In this document: positions 58,989-64,000 of the stretch, piece after piece
How positions within the stretch are numbered: position 1 is the first letter of the stretch
How the letters are laid out: each line of letters begins with the position of its first letter
Source: Modestobacter sp. VKM Ac-2984
GTDB taxonomy: Bacteria; Actinomycetota; Actinomycetes; Mycobacteriales; Geodermatophilaceae
Length of the DNA: 64,000 nucleotides
Reading direction: 5' to 3'
Assembly: GCF_026967985.1 (NCBI RefSeq)
Contig: NZ_JAPVBJ010000001.1
Span: forward strand, 613,493 to 677,492
Program-made: the position numbers and the translations under genes
The notes under the pieces: generated by a model
Seen by the model: the letters and a program-made list of their open reading frames with translations, nothing else
What the model was told of the DNA's origin: nothing
Database searches by the model: none

Positions 58989-60164
58989 TCAGCGTGCGGC
59001 GCGCAGCGCCCGGGGCAGCGTGACCGCCAGCGGCAGCGCCAGGGCCAGCAGCGCCGCCACGAAGACGTAGCTCAACGACAGGCCGACCTGGGCGGCCACC
59101 GCCCCGACCGCCAGCGCACCGATCGCGGTGCCGGTGTCGTAGCAGGCGTTCCACACGGCGCTGACCGTCGTGGTCTGCCCGGCGCCGGCCCGGGCAAGAG
59201 CGATCACCAGGGTCAGGTTCTGCACCGCGCCGTAGGCGACGCCCAGCGCGAAGGCCCCGGTCAGCACGGCCGCGGCCCCGCCGGCACCGGCCGCCCGGAG
59301 CCCCAGCGCGACCAGCAGCATCCCGACGACCCCGCTGGCCAGCGTCGCCGGGAGCAGGACCCGCGCACCCAGCCGGTCGACGAGCAGCCCGGCACCCCAC
59401 CGGCACAGGGCAGTGCTCACCCCGAACACCAGCAGCGCCACCACCGCCAGGGCGCCGTCGGGCAGCTCGATCGGCAGGAAGGTCACCAGCCCGCCGCCGG
59501 CCAGGGTCACCACCAGCAGCATCAGCGACGGCGCGGCCGCCGCCCACACCGCCGCCCGCGAACCACCCGGGGTGGGCACCTCCGGCGGGCCGAGGGCGCG
59601 CACCAGCCCCGGCACGAACACCAGTGCGAGCACCGGCGCCGCCGCCATCGCGGCGACCCACGGGAAGTGCCCGGCCAGGGTGAGCGCCGTCCCGCCCGGC
59701 ACCGCCGCGAGCGTCGGCACCGAGATCGCCAACCCGTAGATGCCGATCGACTCACCGCGCCGCTCGGGCGGCACCGCCTGGGCCGCGATCGTGGAGCCGA
59801 GCACGGTGAGCACCGCGAACCCCAGACCGCGCACCACCGAGACGACGGCGAACCAGCGCACGTCGTCGGCCAGCAGGTAGAGCGGGGACGGCGCCCCCAG
59901 GGCGACCAGTCCGCCGGCGAGCACCGGGGCGATGCCCAGCCGGGCGACCAGCGTTGGCACCACCATCTGGGCGAGCACGGTGGCCACCAGGAACACCGTG
60001 GTCACGGCCCCCGCAGCGGTGAGCCCTGCACCCAGTGCGGCAGCGTGTGCCGGCAGCGCCGACAGCAGCAGCGAGTAGCTGAGGAACCCGAGCGCGTTGA
60101 GCGCGAACAGGGAGCGCACGGCCGGGAGTCGCCACAGCGAACTCCGTCGCTCCGTCGTCGTCAC
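58989..60164 (-). CDS. MFS-family transporter
   Basis: A 391-residue protein with about 12 hydrophobic segments. The loop between helices 2 and 3 reads VARLGIAPVLAGGLVALGAP, and a charged cytoplasmic loop lies between the halves (LGPPEVPTPGGSRAAVW). The cytoplasmic motif LVDRLGARVLL resembles the MFS motif A. It is a probable exporter of a small hydrophobic compound; the substrate is not evident. It is divergent from gntK with about 58 bases between the starts. Confidence 0.85.
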   Translation of the reverse strand: MTTTERRSSLWRLPAVRSLFALNALGFLSYSLLLSALPAHAAALGAGLTAAGAVTTVFLVATVLAQMVVPTLVARLGIAPVLAGGLVALGAPSPLYLLADDVRWFAVVSVVRGLGFAVLTVLGSTIAAQAVPPERRGESIGIYGLAISVPTLAAVPGGTALTLAGHFPWVAAMAAAPVLALVFVPGLVRALGPPEVPTPGGSRAAVWAAAAPSLMLLVVTLAGGGLVTFLPIELPDGALAVVALLVFGVSTALCRWGAGLLVDRLGARVLLPATLASGVVGMLLVALGLRAAGAGGAAAVLTGAFALGVAYGAVQNLTLVIALARAGAGQTTTVSAVWNACYDTGTAIGALAVGAVAAQVGLSLSYVFVAALLALALPLAVTLPRALRAAR

Positions 60165-60222
60165 GCGGTCTGCCCCCGTCCCCGGTTCACCAACTCGTCC
60201 CTGGACTCCCTACGGTCAGGGC

Positions 60223-60771
60223 ATGGAAACCACGTCCAGCATCCCGGCGACCACCTCGATCGTCGTCATGGGGGTCTCCGGCTCCGGCAAGTCGACGGTC
60301 GCCACCGAGCTCGCCCGCCGACTGCAGTGGGAGTTCATCGAGGGCGATGACCTGCACCCGCCGGAGAACGTGGAGAAGATGCGCGGCGGCACCCCGCTGG
60401 ACGACGAGGACCGCTGGCCCTGGCTGCGCCGGATGGCCGAGCTGATCGGCGAGCACGAGGCTGCGGGGACGTCGTTGATCCTCACCTGCTCGGCGCTCAA
60501 GCGCAGCTACCGGGACCTGCTCTGCGACGGGCACCCCTCGGTGTGGTTCGCGCACGCGAACACCTCGGAGGAGACCCTCACCGAGCGGCTGGCCAAGCGC
60601 CAGGGCCACTACATGCCGCCGTCCCTGTTGCGCAGCCAGCTGGACACCCTGGAGCCGCTGGCCGAGGACGAGCCGGGTGCGGTCGTCCCCGGCGAGGGCT
60701 CGGTGGAGGAGACGGTCGGTGACCTGCTCGCCGAGCTGTGCGACGAGCGGGGGATCCAGCTCCCCGACTGA
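60223..60771 (+). CDS. gntK: Gluconokinase
   Basis: About 182 residues. The P-loop is VVMGVSGSGKSTVATEL, followed by FIEGDDLHPPENVEKMRGGTPLDDEDRWPWL (the gluconate-binding segment) and LTCSALKRSYRDLL. The family phosphorylates D-gluconate to 6-phosphogluconate, feeding the pentose phosphate pathway. The length and motifs match GntK. A TACGGT box at 60211-60216 lies six bases before the ATG, which suggests a leaderless transcript. No gluconate permease is adjacent. Confidence 0.93.
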   Translation: METTSSIPATTSIVVMGVSGSGKSTVATELARRLQWEFIEGDDLHPPENVEKMRGGTPLDDEDRWPWLRRMAELIGEHEAAGTSLILTCSALKRSYRDLLCDGHPSVWFAHANTSEETLTERLAKRQGHYMPPSLLRSQLDTLEPLAEDEPGAVVPGEGSVEETVGDLLAELCDERGIQLPD

Positions 60772-60778
60772 GCACCGC

Positions 60779-60817
60779 GGTCATCGGCGAGTGGCCGGCC
60801 GCCCCTCGCCGATGACC
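60779..60817. terminator. Bidirectional terminator, 13-bp perfect stem
   Basis: Arms GGTCATCGGCGAG (60779-60791) and CTCGCCGATGACC (60805-60817) with a 13-base loop. It lies between the convergent ends of gntK and the P5C dehydrogenase gene. Confidence 0.75.
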
Positions 60818-60826
60818 CACGGTCGA

Positions 60827-62452
<1,626 letters not shown>

Positions 62453-62477
62453 GGGGTGCTCCTCAGGAGACGGGTGG

Positions 62478-62499
62478 CACCAAAATGGCCATTTTGGTG
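62478..62499. repeat. Palindromic hairpin with internal A/T tracts (copy 3)
   Basis: CACCAAAATGG followed by CCATTTTGGTG is a 22-base perfect palindrome. It lies between the proline dehydrogenase stop (62508) and the P5C dehydrogenase start (62452), inside an operon. The core matches the element at 33606-33637. It could attenuate read-through or be an RNA processing site. Confidence 0.75.
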
Positions 62500-62507
62500 G
62501 AAGCGGT

Positions 62508-63440
62508 TCAGGACTTGGTGGCGAGGGAGCGGAGGAAGAACTGGAGGTTGGCCGGGCGCTCGGCCAACCGGCGCATGAAGTAGCCGTACCAGTCGGCGCC
62601 GTAGGGCACGTAGGCCCGGACGGTGTGCCCGTCGGCGGCCAACCGGGTCTGCTCGTCGGGGCGGATCCCGTAGAGCAGCTGGAACTCGTAGCTGTCGGTG
62701 CTGCGGCCGGTCTCGGCGACCAGGTCCAGCAGCTGCTGGACGAACCGCGGGTCGTGCGTGCCGGCCATCGGGTACCCGGGCCCGCGGACCAGCGTCTCCA
62801 GGCAGCGGCCGTAGGCGGCGTCGACGGCGGCCTTGTCCTGGTGGGCGGCCGACGGGGGCTCGTGGTAGGCGCCCTTGACCAGCCGCACCCGCGACCCGGG
62901 GAGGGCGAGGGCGCGGGCGTCGTCCTCGGTGCGGCGCAGCATCGCCTGGAGCACCGCACCGGTGCCCGGGTGGTCGCGGCGCAGCTCGGCCAGCACGCCG
63001 AGGGTGGAGTCGACGGTGTGCGACTCCTCCATGTCCAGGGTGACGGTGGTGCCCAGCGAGGTCGCCAGCTCCACCACCGGGCGCACCAGCTCCAGCGCGA
63101 GGTCGTCACCGCCGACGGGGAGCGCCTGGCCGAACGCGGACAGCTTCACCGAGACCTCGGCGGCCCGGCCCAGGTCCAGCGGCGCCAGCGCCTCGAGCGC
63201 GGCCAGGTAGGCGTCCCGGCTGCGCCGGGCCTCGCTGCGGTCGGTCACGTCCTCGCCGAGGTGGTCGAGGGTGACCGCGAGGCCGTCCGCGGCCAGCGCC
63301 TGCACGACCTCGATCGCCTCGGGCAGGGTCTCCCCGGCGACGAAGCGCTCGACCACCCGGCGGGTGACGGGCGTGCCGGTGACCACCTTGCGCAGACCCG
63401 GGCGGCGGGCGGCGGCGAGGAGCGCCTTCTGGGTGAGCAC
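62508..63440 (-). CDS. pruB: Proline dehydrogenase
   Basis: This 310-residue FAD enzyme belongs to the monofunctional proline dehydrogenase family: ALAADGLAVTLDHLGEDVTD, AAEVSVKLSAFGQAL, VTLDMEESHTVDSTL, VRLVKGAYHEPPSAAHQDKA, YPMAGTHDPRFVQQ, DSYEFQLLYGIRPDEQTRLAADGHTVRAYVPYGADWYGYFMRRLAERPANLQFF. It oxidises proline to P5C. It starts GTG at 63440 and is divergent from a PucR-family regulator. TAGCGT near 63494 (leftward) is a likely -10 box. Confidence 0.95.
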   Translation of the reverse strand: MLTQKALLAAARRPGLRKVVTGTPVTRRVVERFVAGETLPEAIEVVQALAADGLAVTLDHLGEDVTDRSEARRSRDAYLAALEALAPLDLGRAAEVSVKLSAFGQALPVGGDDLALELVRPVVELATSLGTTVTLDMEESHTVDSTLGVLAELRRDHPGTGAVLQAMLRRTEDDARALALPGSRVRLVKGAYHEPPSAAHQDKAAVDAAYGRCLETLVRGPGYPMAGTHDPRFVQQLLDLVAETGRSTDSYEFQLLYGIRPDEQTRLAADGHTVRAYVPYGADWYGYFMRRLAERPANLQFFLRSLATKS

Positions 63441-63587
63441 GGGGCGCCTCCGACGGGGCGGTGTTCAGCGTGGGTGGTGCGGTGCTCCGAACGCTAGGGA
63501 CGACGACCGGCCGCGCACCATCGACAGATGTCCGGACTCGCCGGGACACCCTCGTACGATCGTCTGAGACGGCGAGAGGAACTCCCG

Positions 63588-64000
63588 GTGCGTGACGACC
63601 TGCAGGACCTGGTGGACGAGGTCTCCCGGCTGCTCGCCGCCCCGGCGACGCTGGAGGACCGCGACTTCACGATGCTCGCGGCCTGCGCCCACGGCGAGCT
63701 GGAGGGCGGGGACGCCGGCAGCACGATGGACGCCGTCCGGGCGCGCTCCATCCTGGGCCGGGGCTCGACGCCGGAGGTGCGCCGCCGGTTCGAGGAGTTC
63801 GGCATCGCCGACGCCACCGACCCGCTGCGGGTGCCGGCCGACCCGGCGGCCGGCATCCTCACCCGGCTGTGCCTGCCGGTGCGAGCCAGCGGGCGGCTGC
63901 AGGGCTACCTCTGGCTGCTCGACGGGGGCCGCACCGACGTCGGCGACCCGGCTGCCCCCGGCCTGGCCGAGGCGGTCACGCTGGCCGCCGAGGCGGGCCG
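63588..64000 (+). CDS. PucR-family regulator, likely proline-responsive (cut by window end)
   Basis: The first 137 residues are visible: VRDDLQDLVDEVSRLLAAPATLEDRDFTMLAACAHG, then ILGRGSTPEVRRRFEEFGIADA and LTRLCLPVRASGRLQGYLWLLD. This is the N-terminal sensor region of proline-utilisation regulators of the PucR type, and it is divergent from proline dehydrogenase, so activating that operon in response to proline is the obvious role. The HTH lies beyond the edge. The GTG follows GAGAGGA. TACGAT at 63555-63560 fits a -10 box. Confidence 0.8.
   Translation, partial: MRDDLQDLVDEVSRLLAAPATLEDRDFTMLAACAHGELEGGDAGSTMDAVRARSILGRGSTPEVRRRFEEFGIADATDPLRVPADPAAGILTRLCLPVRASGRLQGYLWLLDGGRTDVGDPAAPGLAEAVTLAAEAG

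Overview
The window is high-GC (well over 70 percent by eye), gene-dense actinobacterial chromosome. The gene set fits the Geodermatophilaceae (Geodermatophilus, Blastococcus, Modestobacter) or close relatives. It includes FO synthase for coenzyme F420, a WhiB-family iron-sulfur regulator, three GAF-ANTAR proteins, a SpoIIE-type phosphatase, actinobacterial oligoribonuclease, LGFP-repeat cell-wall protein and many GTG starts. The family assignment is inference. I saw no rRNA, CRISPR, prophage, insertion sequence or integrase; the region looks like ordinary core and near-core chromosome. Two tRNA genes (His, Lys) are present.

Layout. 1-10.5 kb: a cut-off secreted protein, GAF-ANTAR, luciferase-like monooxygenase, DUF427, STAS, a PAS-GGDEF-EAL protein, SGNH hydrolase, transglutaminase-like protein, a disulfide reductase plus NAD kinase pair, and a flavin reductase-like protein. 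10.7-13.4 kb: fbiC. 13.4-22.5 kb: a divergent MocR/YczE pair with a perfect palindrome between them, a LacI regulator convergent with a secreted beta-helix protein that has a LacI-type operator, SRPBCC, cupin, DUF885 and whiB with a BldD-box-like element. 22.5-29.4 kb: quinone oxidoreductase, PucR, deaminase and cytosine-permease, and a secreted phosphoesterase. 29.6-35.9 kb: leucine/branched-acyl-CoA catabolism (acyl-CoA dehydrogenase, biotin-dependent carboxylase alpha and beta, TetR), split by a ferritin and a small Cys-rich gene that lie between two related palindromes.

35.9-40.0 kb: a NERD-like single-span membrane protein, a polytopic membrane protein, orn and tRNA-His. 40.1-43.6 kb: a tight run of a VKOR-like protein, an Asp-nucleophile alpha/beta hydrolase, a DehI-like protein and a HAD-type 2-haloacid dehalogenase-like protein, facing an OsmC gene broken by an amber codon at its predicted reactive cysteine. 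43.6-47.9 kb: a TVP38-like protein and an ECF-type transporter (S, fused double ATPase, T) whose ATPase halves both lack the catalytic glutamate. 48-53 kb: SpoIIE phosphatase, ArsR-controlled CDF exporter, paired SMR exporters, DUF1353 and an L,D-transpeptidase lipoprotein. 53.2-64 kb: tRNA-Lys, an LGFP polysaccharide deacetylase, GNAT, two divergent GAF-ANTAR proteins, enoyl-CoA hydratase, MFS, gluconokinase, and the proline-catabolism genes (P5C dehydrogenase, proline dehydrogenase) next to a PucR regulator cut by the window end.

Themes. Gene starts often have a TAnnnT box 6-8 bases upstream, so many transcripts are probably leaderless. Convergent genes are usually separated by perfect GC-rich hairpins. 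Several regulators sit beside strong dyads that are plausible operators. The strongest candidates for new biology are the dehalogenase-like cluster with its broken OsmC partner and the ECF transporter with non-canonical ATPase sites.
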